NCBI GenBank assembly: GCA_019114745.1
Contig: DXEY01000173.1
Coordinates: 1 to 9,026, forward strand
Origin: Candidatus Mediterraneibacter colneyensis
GTDB taxonomy: Bacteria; Bacillota; Clostridia; Lachnospirales; Lachnospiraceae
Length of the DNA: 9,026 nt
Direction: 5' to 3'
A model generated the notes under the pieces. It saw only the letters and a list, made by a program, of their open reading frames with translations. It made no database searches and was not told the origin of the DNA. Of this stretch, positions 1 to 6,194 are shown one piece after another; position 1 is the stretch's first letter, and each line of letters starts with the position of its first letter. Both the position numbers and the translations under genes were made by a program.

Positions 1-707
1 ATTACAGGGAAGAAGGGGAAGGCTTCCCGCTGATCCTTCTCCACGGAAACGGGGAGGACGGAGGATATTTTGAACATCAGATCAGATATTTTAAAGAAAA
101 GTACCGTGTGATCGCTCCGGATACGCGCGGGCACGGGCAGTCGCCCCGCGGAAAAGCGCCTTTTACGATCCGCCAGTTCGCGGATGACCTGCGGGATTTC
201 ATGGATGAGCACGAGATCGAAAAGGCGCATATCCTCGGCTTTTCCGACGGTGGAAATATTGCCCTTGTTTTTGCTCTCAGATATCCGGAGCGGGTGGATC
301 ATCTGATTTTAAACGGCGCCAATCTGGACGCTTCGGGGGTGAAACCGTCTACCCAGATCCCCATCGTCGTCGGGTACAGGATCGCGTCGTTCCTTGGCGG
401 TATGAGAAAGATCGGGCTCAAAGGGAAAATGACGGATCAGGTGCAGAAAAACGCGGAGATGCTGGGGCTGATGATCCATGACCCGGACATCCTCCCGGAG
501 GAGCTGTCGGACAACAAAAATCCTGATTTTGTCAATATGAGAAAACTGGTCATCGCCGGGGATAAGGACATGATAAAAGATGAACATACCCGGCTCATCT
601 ATGCGAGCCTTCCGAACGCGCAGCTCAGAGTGCTGCACGGCTCACATTTTATTGCGAAAGAAAATGCCATGGAGTTTAACCGGGCGGTGGAGGAGTTCCT
701 CTGCTGA
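1..707 (+). CDS. alpha/beta hydrolase, 5' end cut by window edge
   Basis: The frame is open from base 3 to the TGA at 705-707 and its start lies outside the window, so the GTG at 108 is an internal valine and not the start. Upstream of it the frame reads LILLHGNGEDGGYFEHQ, the beta-strand/oxyanion-loop HGN segment typical of alpha/beta hydrolases, followed by APDTRGHGQS. The nucleophile elbow is GFSDGG, with the serine codon at about 243-245. The acid is probably the second Asp of GDKD (about 567-569) and the base is the His of GSHF (about 645-647), so the Ser-Asp-His triad is complete. The substrate cannot be told from sequence; such proteins are carboxylesterases, lactonases or C-C hydrolases. 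No signal peptide can be judged because the N-terminus is missing. The next gene starts 48 bp downstream on the same strand with no clear terminator between, so co-transcription is possible. Confidence 0.9.
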   Translation, partial: YREEGEGFPLILLHGNGEDGGYFEHQIRYFKEKYRVIAPDTRGHGQSPRGKAPFTIRQFADDLRDFMDEHEIEKAHILGFSDGGNIALVFALRYPERVDHLILNGANLDASGVKPSTQIPIVVGYRIASFLGGMRKIGLKGKMTDQVQKNAEMLGLMIHDPDILPEELSDNKNPDFVNMRKLVIAGDKDMIKDEHTRLIYASLPNAQLRVLHGSHFIAKENAMEFNRAVEEFLC

Positions 708-755
708 GGAGCTCTGCCTTTTGTATACGGAAAAAAGAAAAGGAGAGTTGCAGTG

Positions 756-1280
756 ATGTATGAGATCTGTCACTATGATTCGCCGCTGGGCGGGATCACC
801 CTTGCCTGCGATGAAAAGGGGCTGACCGGGCTGTGGTTTGACGGACAGAAATATTTCGGCGGCGGGCTGCTCAGTCAGGATGAGCTGAACTGTGGGAAAG
901 AAAAGAAGGAAATATCATATGTGATGAAGCAGGCGGTACAGTGGCTGGATATTTACTTTTCCGGCAGGGAGCCGGATTTCACGCCGCCCCTGCACCTTGT
1001 GGGGAGCGATTTCAGGCTTGCCGTGTGGGAGGAACTCCGGAAGATCCCCTACGGAAGAACGACAACTTATAAAGATATTGCGGCGGAGATTGCCGTGCAG
1101 AGGGGGCTGAAGACGATGTCCGCCCAGGCGGTGGGCGGAGCCGTGGGCCACAATCCCATCTCCGTGATCGTGCCCTGCCACAGAGTGCTCGGCTCAGACG
1201 GAAGCCTGACCGGATATGCGGGCGGGATCGGGAAAAAAAAGAGCCTCCTCACATTGGAGAAGGCTGTATTTTCTGAATAA
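756..1280 (+). CDS. ogt: methylated-DNA--protein-cysteine S-methyltransferase (Ogt/AdaB type)
   Basis: A suicide DNA repair protein that moves the alkyl group from O6-methylguanine (and O4-methylthymine) onto its own cysteine. The 174-aa length is normal for the family. Seen in the sequence: an N-terminal RNase-H-like ribonuclease-fold segment starting SPLGGITLACDEKGLTGLWF; the helix-turn-helix DNA-binding region FRLAVWEELRKIPYGRTTTY (about residues 86-105), which includes the family's IPYG..TTY; AVGGAVGHNPISVIVPCHRV with the acceptor Cys (residue 141) in PCHRV; and the closing GYAGG plus K..LL.LE motif. AGGAG at 741-745 serves either a GTG at 753 (7-nt spacing) or the ATG at 756 (10-nt spacing). 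I chose the ATG, which changes one residue only. It converges on proB with 24 bp between the stop codons. A short insertion (VQRGLKTM) before the AVGGA motif is slightly unusual but leaves all catalytic motifs intact. Confidence 0.95.
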   Translation: MYEICHYDSPLGGITLACDEKGLTGLWFDGQKYFGGGLLSQDELNCGKEKKEISYVMKQAVQWLDIYFSGREPDFTPPLHLVGSDFRLAVWEELRKIPYGRTTTYKDIAAEIAVQRGLKTMSAQAVGGAVGHNPISVIVPCHRVLGSDGSLTGYAGGIGKKKSLLTLEKAVFSE

Positions 1281-1304
1281 AAGTACCGGAAGCAAATCTG
1301 AATC

Positions 1305-2102
1305 TTACAGTTTCCCGGTGAACAGCGTGCCGGCTTTTCCGCCTCTGACGATGTCGTAGAGCGCTTCCGGCCGTTTTCCGTTGGTGACGATCGTGTCGAT
1401 GCCCTGGGATGTGGCAAGCTGTGCCGCCTGGAGTTTTGTGCGCATCCCGCCCGTACCCCGTCTGGAACCGGCGCCCCCTGCCAGGGAATAGACGCTCTCA
1501 TCAATAACGTCGATCTGCTCGATCAGCTTTGCATTTGGATGCAGGCGGGGATCGCTGTCATAAAATCCATCAATATCGGATAAGATGACAAGGCGTTTTG
1601 CCCTGCAGAGGACGGCGACGACCGAGGAGAGCATGTCGTTGTCTCCGAACAGCCTGTCCTCGGACTCGATCTCTGTGTAGCTGACGGAGTCGTTTTCATT
1701 TACAACGGGGATCACGCCCATCTCCAGAAGCGCGTTGAATGTGTTCGTCAGGTTCTCTTTCTTTTCCTCCTGCTCGATATCCTCGGCGTTTAAGAGGATC
1801 TGCGCTACCGTCTTGTCATAATCTCCGAAAAATTTGTCATAAAGGTACATCAGGCTGCACTGGCCGACGGCAGCCGCCGCCTGCTTCATGCGCATACTGT
1901 CCGGTTTGCCCTGCATGTTCAGCTTATTCCTGCCGACGGCGATGGCGCCGGATGAGACGAGGATCACCTCGTATCCCATATTGTGGATGTCCGCCAGCGT
2001 GCAGACTAGGCGGTCTGTGGCGCGCAGGTCGCTTTTCCCTGCGTCATTTGTCAGTGTGGATGTGCCAACCTTGACTACGATCCTGTTATCATAAAGTCCC
2101 AT
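1305..2102 (-). CDS. proB: glutamate 5-kinase, short form without PUA domain
   Basis: Catalyses ATP-dependent phosphorylation of L-glutamate to glutamyl 5-phosphate, the first and normally proline-inhibited step of proline synthesis in the cytoplasm. The 265-aa protein is a single amino acid kinase domain: KVGTSTL (11-17, phosphate loop), VSSGAIAVG (49-57), VVNENDSVS (133-141), FGDNDMLS (152-159, substrate/Mg region), ILSDIDGFYDSDP (173-185) and GTGGMRTK (216-223, nucleotide loop). It stops where the catalytic domain ends. The C-terminal PUA domain of the roughly 367-aa E. coli enzyme is absent, as in a number of Firmicutes and in the first half of plant P5CS. The ATG is supported by AGGAGG (plus-strand 2108-2113) 5 nt upstream. 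It stands alone: proA is not next to it in this window, so the glutamyl phosphate reductase must be encoded elsewhere. Confidence 0.95.
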   Translation of the reverse strand: MGLYDNRIVVKVGTSTLTNDAGKSDLRATDRLVCTLADIHNMGYEVILVSSGAIAVGRNKLNMQGKPDSMRMKQAAAAVGQCSLMYLYDKFFGDYDKTVAQILLNAEDIEQEEKKENLTNTFNALLEMGVIPVVNENDSVSYTEIESEDRLFGDNDMLSSVVAVLCRAKRLVILSDIDGFYDSDPRLHPNAKLIEQIDVIDESVYSLAGGAGSRRGTGGMRTKLQAAQLATSQGIDTIVTNGKRPEALYDIVRGGKAGTLFTGKL

Positions 2103-2146
2103 AATTCCCTCCTGTTTCTCAGTTCTTTGTTTCTGTCTGTATATGA

Positions 2147-2161
2147 CGGCAGAACCTGCCG
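2147..2161 (-). other. small hairpin in the proB 5' leader
   Basis: CGGCAG and CTGCCG (2147-2152 and 2156-2161) form a 6-bp inverted repeat with a 3-nt loop. It lies between the proB promoter and its ribosome binding site. It has no following U-run and is too short to be a clear attenuator; no T-box signature was recognised. It may be a chance element. Confidence 0.25.
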
Positions 2162-2172
2162 GATCAATTTCC

Positions 2173-2184
2173 TATGATATCATA
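2173..2184. promoter_or_regulatory. 12-bp perfect palindrome overlapping the proB -10
   Basis: TATGATATCATA is its own reverse complement. It covers the proposed -10 hexamer of proB on the minus strand and presents the same TATGAT hexamer on the plus strand. It could be an operator for a dimeric regulator, or simply the by-product of an AT-rich -10 region. No matching second copy was found near the other promoters of the window. Confidence 0.3.
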
Positions 2185-2207
2185 CCACAGAGCGGCGGAT
2201 TACAAAA
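2179..2207 (-). promoter_or_regulatory. probable proB promoter, extended -10
   Basis: Read on the minus strand, TATGAT (plus 2184-2179) is preceded by TGG, giving the extended -10 form TGnTATGAT. A weak -35, TTTTGT (plus 2207-2202), lies 17 bp upstream. The extended -10 would compensate for the poor -35. The predicted leader to the proB ATG is about 70 nt. Confidence 0.5.
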
Positions 2208-2235
2208 GAAGATATTTCCTCTTAGCGGACAGTTC

Positions 2236-2264
2236 TTGCCAGTATGGCGCGTATCGATTATAAT
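2236..2264 (+). promoter_or_regulatory. sigma-A-type promoter of the SDF symporter gene
   Basis: TTGCCA (2236-2241) and a consensus TATAAT (2259-2264) are separated by 17 bp, the ideal spacing. This is the best-matching housekeeping promoter in the window. It would start transcription near 2271 and give a leader of about 70 nt before the ATG at 2342. The gene should therefore be expressed without an activator, at least in part. Confidence 0.7.
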
Positions 2265-2341
2265 GGAGCAGTATTTTATTCAGAAACCGGTACATGATAT
2301 GAATGGCTGAGACCGGAAAATAAAAAAAGAGAGGATATCAA

Positions 2342-3559
2342 ATGAAAAAAATAATTACCAGCCTGCCATTTAAACTGCTTGTAGGAGTAGTGCTCGGAAT
2401 CATAGCAGGACAGCTGGCGGGAATAGAATCGCTCAAAAGCGCGGGTGACGCCGTGATGAATGTCGTTGTCACAGTGAGGTTTATCTTATCGGAACTGATC
2501 AATTTCTGTGTTCCGCTGATCGTGATCGGGTTTATCGCCCCGTCGATCACCCGGCTTGGGCGCAATGCCTCCCGTATGCTGGGAGTGGCGCTTTTCTGCG
2601 CGTACATGTCGTCGATCCTGGCGGCGCTTCTGTCCATGGCGGCAGGATACGGGATCATTCCCCATCTGTCCATCGTGTCGGAAGCAGAGGGATTAAAGGA
2701 GCTCCCGGAAGTAGTGTTCCAACTGGAGATCCCACAGATCATGTCGGTGATGAGCGCCCTTGTGCTGTCTGTGCTCCTCGGCCTTGCCTGCACCTGGACG
2801 AATGCCGTGACGATGACAAAGCTGCTGGAGGAATTTCAGAAGATCGTGCTGCAGGTTGTTACAAAAGTCGTGATCCCGGTGCTTCCGGTGTTTATCGGTT
2901 TTACGTTCTGCGGCCTGTCCTATGAAGGGACGATCACAAAGCAGCTCCCGGTGTTTATCCAGGTCGTCCTGATCGTGATCGCGGGGCACTATCTCTGGAT
3001 GGCGGTACTGTATATCGCGGCGGGCATATATTCCCGGAAAAATCCGCTCGACGTGATCCGAAACTACGGCCCGGCATATATTACTGCCGTCGGCACAATG
3101 TCTTTGGCTGCTACGCTGGGCGTGGCGCTCCGCTGCGCCAAAAAATCGGAGCCGCCGCTGCGGGACGATATGGTGGATTTCGGGATTCCGCTGTTTGCCA
3201 ATATCCATCTGTGCGGCTCCGTGCTGACTGAGGTCTTCTTTGTAATGACTGTGTCCCAGATCTTATATGGAAAGATGCCGGATCCGGGGACGATGGTGCT
3301 GTTCTGCCTCCTTCTCGGCGTGTTCGCCATCGGTGCTCCGGGAGTGCCGGGAGGGACGGTGATGGCATCCCTGGGGCTGATCACGGGAGTGCTCGGATTC
3401 GATGAGACGGGGACAGCGCTCATGCTCACGATCTTTGCCCTTCAGGACAGCTTCGGCACAGCATGCAACATTACAGGAGACGGTGCGCTGACGATGATCC
3501 TGTCGGGGTATGCGGACAGGCACAATATAAAAGAACAGAACCTGAAGATCGACTTATAA
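2342..3559 (+). CDS. SDF-family amino acid/dicarboxylate:cation symporter, divergent substrate site
   Basis: A 405-aa polytopic membrane protein of the DAACS/SLC1 family (Pfam SDF; GltP, GltPh, SstT), importing an amino acid or organic acid with Na+ or H+. Family landmarks are recognisable: hairpin-1 region GTMSLAATL (251-259), the TM7 segment ANIHLCGS (286-293) in place of the usual TINMDGT, hairpin-2 GAPGVPGG (331-338), and the TM8 signature D369-SFGTACN-ITGD380. By alignment of the signature, Asp394, Thr398, Asn401 and Asp405 of GltPh are kept, but the Arg397 that binds the side-chain carboxylate is Gly372, and the NMD of TM7 is HLC. This argues against glutamate/aspartate and for a neutral amino acid or another substrate, with altered sodium coupling. 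AGAGGA at 2330-2335, 6 nt before the ATG, supports the start. It is monocistronic, with its own promoter and terminator. The exact substrate is unknown. Confidence 0.85.
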   Translation: MKKIITSLPFKLLVGVVLGIIAGQLAGIESLKSAGDAVMNVVVTVRFILSELINFCVPLIVIGFIAPSITRLGRNASRMLGVALFCAYMSSILAALLSMAAGYGIIPHLSIVSEAEGLKELPEVVFQLEIPQIMSVMSALVLSVLLGLACTWTNAVTMTKLLEEFQKIVLQVVTKVVIPVLPVFIGFTFCGLSYEGTITKQLPVFIQVVLIVIAGHYLWMAVLYIAAGIYSRKNPLDVIRNYGPAYITAVGTMSLAATLGVALRCAKKSEPPLRDDMVDFGIPLFANIHLCGSVLTEVFFVMTVSQILYGKMPDPGTMVLFCLLLGVFAIGAPGVPGGTVMASLGLITGVLGFDETGTALMLTIFALQDSFGTACNITGDGALTMILSGYADRHNIKEQNLKIDL

Positions 3560-3580
3560 GTTGATCTTCAGGTTCTGTTT
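3534..3580. terminator. bidirectional intrinsic terminator, 17-bp arms
   Basis: Arms 3534-3550 and 3563-3579 are perfectly complementary. The 12-nt centre GACTTATAAGTT is itself palindromic apart from one G-T pair, so the whole is a nearly continuous hairpin. On the plus strand it is followed only by a short T-run (CTGTTTACC). On the minus strand it runs into TTCTTTTATATT, a much better U-tract, so it should work best for the minus-strand gene. It contains the last codons and the TAA (3557-3559) of the symporter and touches the stop of the converging gene (3579-3581). Confidence 0.85.
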
Positions 3581-4877
3581 ACCTTTGCTGTGCATTTGGA
3601 TAGATCCGGTTCATCTTTTCATCGTCAAAGTTTGTGTCGATGATCTGCTCCCATCCACTCTCAGCAGCCGGGCCGCCGTTTCTTTCGTTATAGCGGATCA
3701 GCGCCGCCGATGAGACGAGCATGTCTGCCGTCATAAATACGACGAGGATCCAGGTTGCAATGTATCCGGCAATTTTGGGGATGCGCTCGATCCACTCTGA
3801 AAATCGGGGATACAGAAGTTTGATCCATACAACGGCTGCGATCCCCCAGAAGAAACAGTAGAGAAGGTTGATCCTTCCGCCCAGGTTGAAGGGGATGTTG
3901 CTGTAATCCCAGAACACCTGTCCGAATACGAGTTCAGTAAAGACGCTGCACACATATTCGTAAGTTCCCCCCAGGAACGTTCCGATCAGGAAGATGTGCC
4001 GGTCCGGCTTCTCACGGTCTTTGTACAGCAGCGCGGTGGCAATGGCGATGGCGAGCCCCCACACAATGCTGAACGGTCCCCAGACAAGGCTGCTCCTGCT
4101 CATCCATACGCCGGAAGTCAGCCGGCAGAAGATGGTTTCCGTGATATCTCCGAGGAACGCGCCGGTCAAAAAGAGCCAGAACAGTTTGTAAAATCCGCAT
4201 CCTTCTGCAAATTTTCCTTCTTTTCGTATCTCTTCTGACTTTTCTTCAATGACGGGATATGCCTTTGCCATACGGCGTTCCACATAGCTGATGACAGACA
4301 CTGCCGCCCGGTATATTTTAGAGGACAGCCTGCCGGTATGTCTGCCCGGATTCTGTCCGTTTCCGCGCAGGTGGAATACTGCCGCGAGGGAGACCGCAAG
4401 GTCCAGCAGCATAAAAGCGATAAGAGTCCAGACAATGACTGCGGGGACAGGTTCCGGGATCAGTTTATACAGGAAGAGGAAGAAGGTATTTCCGTACCGT
4501 ACAGCGGCAGCTCCAAGGACAGCCCAGAGCAGGGTGTACTCAAGACAGATATATCCGTCAAAATTCCACTTTTTATTGGAATAATCCCACCATTTATGGC
4601 GGTTCAGCCGTTCTAACAGCTTCCCGGTGAACCATTCGATGACGGTCGCCTGGATGCCGCAGCCGATAAACAGAAAAACAGGACTCTCCACCAGATCTGC
4701 CAGAGTGATCTGCATGACGACAGCCGCAACCCCATAGACAGGGCAGAAAGGTCCGGTAGAAAATCCACGGTTCGTAAATCTTTTGTTCTTTATTGTTCCG
4801 ACTACCGCCTCAAAGATCCATCCGAGAAAAGAATAAATGAGGAAGAGCCAGAGCAGTTCTGTAATTGTATAGTCCAT
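3579..4877 (-). CDS. duplicated CmpB-like (PF06541) multi-pass membrane protein
   Basis: A 432-aa integral membrane protein that I assign to the 'putative ABC transporter type IV/CmpB' family (PF06541), which is common in Firmicutes and of unproven function. It holds two copies of the same unit, about residues 8-170 and 230-400. Matching positions include LWLFLIYSFLGWIFE against FWLFLTGAFLGDITE, STGPFCPVYG against VWGPFSIVWG, and WDYSNKKWNFDG (97-108) against WDYSNIPFNLGG (323-334). A charged linker of about 50 residues (roughly 175-228, rich in R, K and E) joins the halves and is probably cytoplasmic. The C-terminus is a soluble tail of about 35 residues. The ATG at 4877 is the only good start, but the nearest Shine-Dalgarno (AGAAGGAG, plus 4893-4900) is about 15 nt away, which is unusually far and suggests modest translation. 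No ATPase gene is adjacent. It is divergent from the van-type operon. Confidence 0.75.
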   Translation of the reverse strand: MDYTITELLWLFLIYSFLGWIFEAVVGTIKNKRFTNRGFSTGPFCPVYGVAAVVMQITLADLVESPVFLFIGCGIQATVIEWFTGKLLERLNRHKWWDYSNKKWNFDGYICLEYTLLWAVLGAAAVRYGNTFFLFLYKLIPEPVPAVIVWTLIAFMLLDLAVSLAAVFHLRGNGQNPGRHTGRLSSKIYRAAVSVISYVERRMAKAYPVIEEKSEEIRKEGKFAEGCGFYKLFWLFLTGAFLGDITETIFCRLTSGVWMSRSSLVWGPFSIVWGLAIAIATALLYKDREKPDRHIFLIGTFLGGTYEYVCSVFTELVFGQVFWDYSNIPFNLGGRINLLYCFFWGIAAVVWIKLLYPRFSEWIERIPKIAGYIATWILVVFMTADMLVSSAALIRYNERNGGPAAESGWEQIIDTNFDDEKMNRIYPNAQQR

Positions 4878-4918
4878 AGCGTCTTTTGTAATCTCCTTCT
4901 GTAATTGGATCCAGCAGT

Positions 4919-4948
4919 ATCATAGCATATCTTCGGATGCCAGGGCAA
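4919..4948 (-). promoter_or_regulatory. probable promoter of the CmpB-like gene
   Basis: Minus-strand TATGAT (plus 4924-4919), preceded by TGC (extended -10), lies 18 bp from TTGCCC (plus 4948-4943). A 10-bp palindrome, CAGGCGCCTG (4951-4960), sits just upstream of the -35. The predicted leader before the ATG at 4877 is about 35 nt. Confidence 0.5.
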
Positions 4949-4995
4949 TACAGGCGCCTGCCGCCTTAGTAAAATCTTAATAATTATGGTCCGTA

Positions 4996-5026
4996 AATCA
5001 TCATAAATTCATAAAAATTCATTAAT
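4996..5026 (+). promoter_or_regulatory. three direct repeats, candidate response-regulator (VanR-like) site
   Basis: AATCAT (4996), ATTCAT (5007) and ATTCAT (5017) recur with 11- and 10-bp spacing inside a markedly AT-rich stretch (about 4969-5030). OmpR/PhoB-class response regulators, to which VanR belongs, bind as dimers to such same-face direct repeats. The array ends about 10 bp before a -10-like hexamer and so occupies the -35 region, as at Pho-box promoters. The identity of the regulator is inferred from the operon it precedes; the sequence does not match a VanR consensus that I can state with confidence. Confidence 0.5.
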
Positions 5027-5036
5027 CCGTCCCTGT

Positions 5037-5042
5037 TATCAT
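5037..5042 (+). promoter_or_regulatory. -10-like hexamer of the van-type operon
   Basis: TATCAT matches four of six consensus -10 positions. No acceptable -35 is present at 16-18 bp, where the direct repeats lie instead. This suits an activator-dependent promoter. Transcription would start near 5049, giving a leader of about 60 nt. Confidence 0.4.
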
Positions 5043-5063
5043 TTTCTTATCGAACAAACAGAC

Positions 5064-5085
5064 TTCCGTACCTGCGGATACGGAG
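5064..5085 (+). other. hairpin in the leader of the van-type operon
   Basis: TCCGTA (5065-5070) and TACGGA (5079-5084) pair around an 8-nt loop, with one further T-G wobble pair (5064/5085). The stem ends about 10 nt before the Shine-Dalgarno sequence AAAAGGAGA (5092-5100). It has no U-tract, so it is not a terminator; it could stabilise the mRNA or influence translation. A chance occurrence is possible. Confidence 0.35.
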
Positions 5086-5108
5086 CCAGGCAAAAGGAGA
5101 GAATGAAA

Positions 5109-6194
5109 ATGGAAGGTATCAGGATAACAGAGACAGGATATAAAGGAAAGAAACGGATCGCCGTACTCTTCGGCGGATGTTCGACCGAGTATGGTGTGTC
5201 GCTCCAGTCAGCCCACGCCGTTCTTGAACATATGGATCCAGACCGTTATGAGCGGGTGATGATCGGTATCAGCCCAAAGACGGGACAGTGGTATCTCTAC
5301 CAGGGAACGATTGACGATATCCCGGAGGACAAGTGGCTGTCAGATTCATCGTGTATCCCGGTATGGGTATCCACCGACCGGACGGTACACGGCATCTGTT
5401 ACCAGGGGGCAGACGGGATACATGTTATACCGCTGGATGCAGCATTTCCGGTCCTCCACGGGAAAAACGGAGAAGACGGTACGGTGCAGGGGGTTCTGGA
5501 ACTGGCGGATATTCCTGTTATCGGCTGCGGGGTGCTCGGATCGGCTGTGGGGATGGATAAAGAGCTTTCCCACCGGATCGCCGCGGCGGCGGGAGTACCT
5601 GTGGCAGACACTGTGCAGTTCACCCGCCCTTATGACGAGACAGAGATACAGAAATGTGCCCGCAGGCTTGGGTATCCGCTGTTTGTCAAACCTGTCCGGG
5701 CAGGGTCGTCGTTTGGCATTACGAGGGTGTGCGAGGCAAAAGACCTGATCCCCGCCGTTGAGGCAGCATTTGAACACGACTCCGAGGTAGTGCTCGAAGA
5801 AGAGGTGAGGGGATTTGAAGTGGGATGCGCTGTGATGGGTAATGAAGAACTCACAGTCGGAGAAGTAGATGAGATCGAGTTGTCAGAGGGCTTCTTTAAC
5901 TATGAAGAAAAATATACCTTAAAGACATCCAGTATCTATGTTCCGGCAAGGATCCCCCACGAAAAAGCGGAGGAGATCCGTCATACGGCAGCAGTGATAT
6001 ACCGGGCGCTAAAATGCAGAGACTTTGCCCGTGTGGATATGTTCCTGACGCCGGAGGGAAAGATTTATTTTAACGAGGTCAATACGATCCCGGGATTTAC
6101 AGCACACAGCCGGTATCCGGGCATGATGCGGGAAGCGGGCATAGAGTTTGGGGAACTGATCGAAAGACTGATCGAGATGGAGGTGGGAGCATGA
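5109..6194 (+). CDS. vanG: VanG-like D-alanine--D-serine ligase
   Basis: An ATP-grasp ligase joining D-Ala to D-Ser to make the peptidoglycan precursor dipeptide that lowers vancomycin binding. The whole length follows VanG. Residues counted from the ATG at 5103: KRIAVLFGGCSTEY near the N-terminus, FPVLHGKNGEDGTVQG (115-130), KPVRAGSSFG (196-205, ATP loop), the omega-loop EKYTLK (269-274) and RVDMF (310-314), then FNEVNTIPGF (323-332). Mg ligands are Asp312, Glu325 and Asn327. The EKY motif in GFFNYEEKYTLK separates D-Ser ligases from D-Ala ligases and from D-Lac ligases of the VanA/B type. AGGAG (5095-5099) is only 3 nt from the ATG at 5103 but 9 nt from the in-frame ATG at 5109, so I chose 5109 (361 aa). 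Even so it is about 12 residues longer at the N-terminus than VanG (about 349 aa). Its TGA overlaps the next start (ATGA). D-Ser specificity is inferred, not shown. Confidence 0.92.
   Translation: MEGIRITETGYKGKKRIAVLFGGCSTEYGVSLQSAHAVLEHMDPDRYERVMIGISPKTGQWYLYQGTIDDIPEDKWLSDSSCIPVWVSTDRTVHGICYQGADGIHVIPLDAAFPVLHGKNGEDGTVQGVLELADIPVIGCGVLGSAVGMDKELSHRIAAAAGVPVADTVQFTRPYDETEIQKCARRLGYPLFVKPVRAGSSFGITRVCEAKDLIPAVEAAFEHDSEVVLEEEVRGFEVGCAVMGNEELTVGEVDEIELSEGFFNYEEKYTLKTSSIYVPARIPHEKAEEIRHTAAVIYRALKCRDFARVDMFLTPEGKIYFNEVNTIPGFTAHSRYPGMMREAGIEFGELIERLIEMEVGA

Noticed and set aside
1281..1304. Terminator between the converging ogt and proB genes
   Set aside because: Only a 5-bp ACCGG/CCGGT pairing with a long loop is visible, without a U-tract; not enough to call.
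1067..1504. 145-codon minus-strand open frame bridging ogt and proB
   Set aside because: Overlaps two well-supported genes and shows no family features or ribosome binding site.
4951..4960. 10-bp palindrome CAGGCGCCTG as a separate operator
   Set aside because: Short, GC-rich and without a second copy; noted with the neighbouring promoter but not called alone.
5346..5777. 143-codon minus-strand open frame inside the ligase gene
   Set aside because: Covers conserved ATP-grasp codons on the other strand and has composition typical of a shadow frame.
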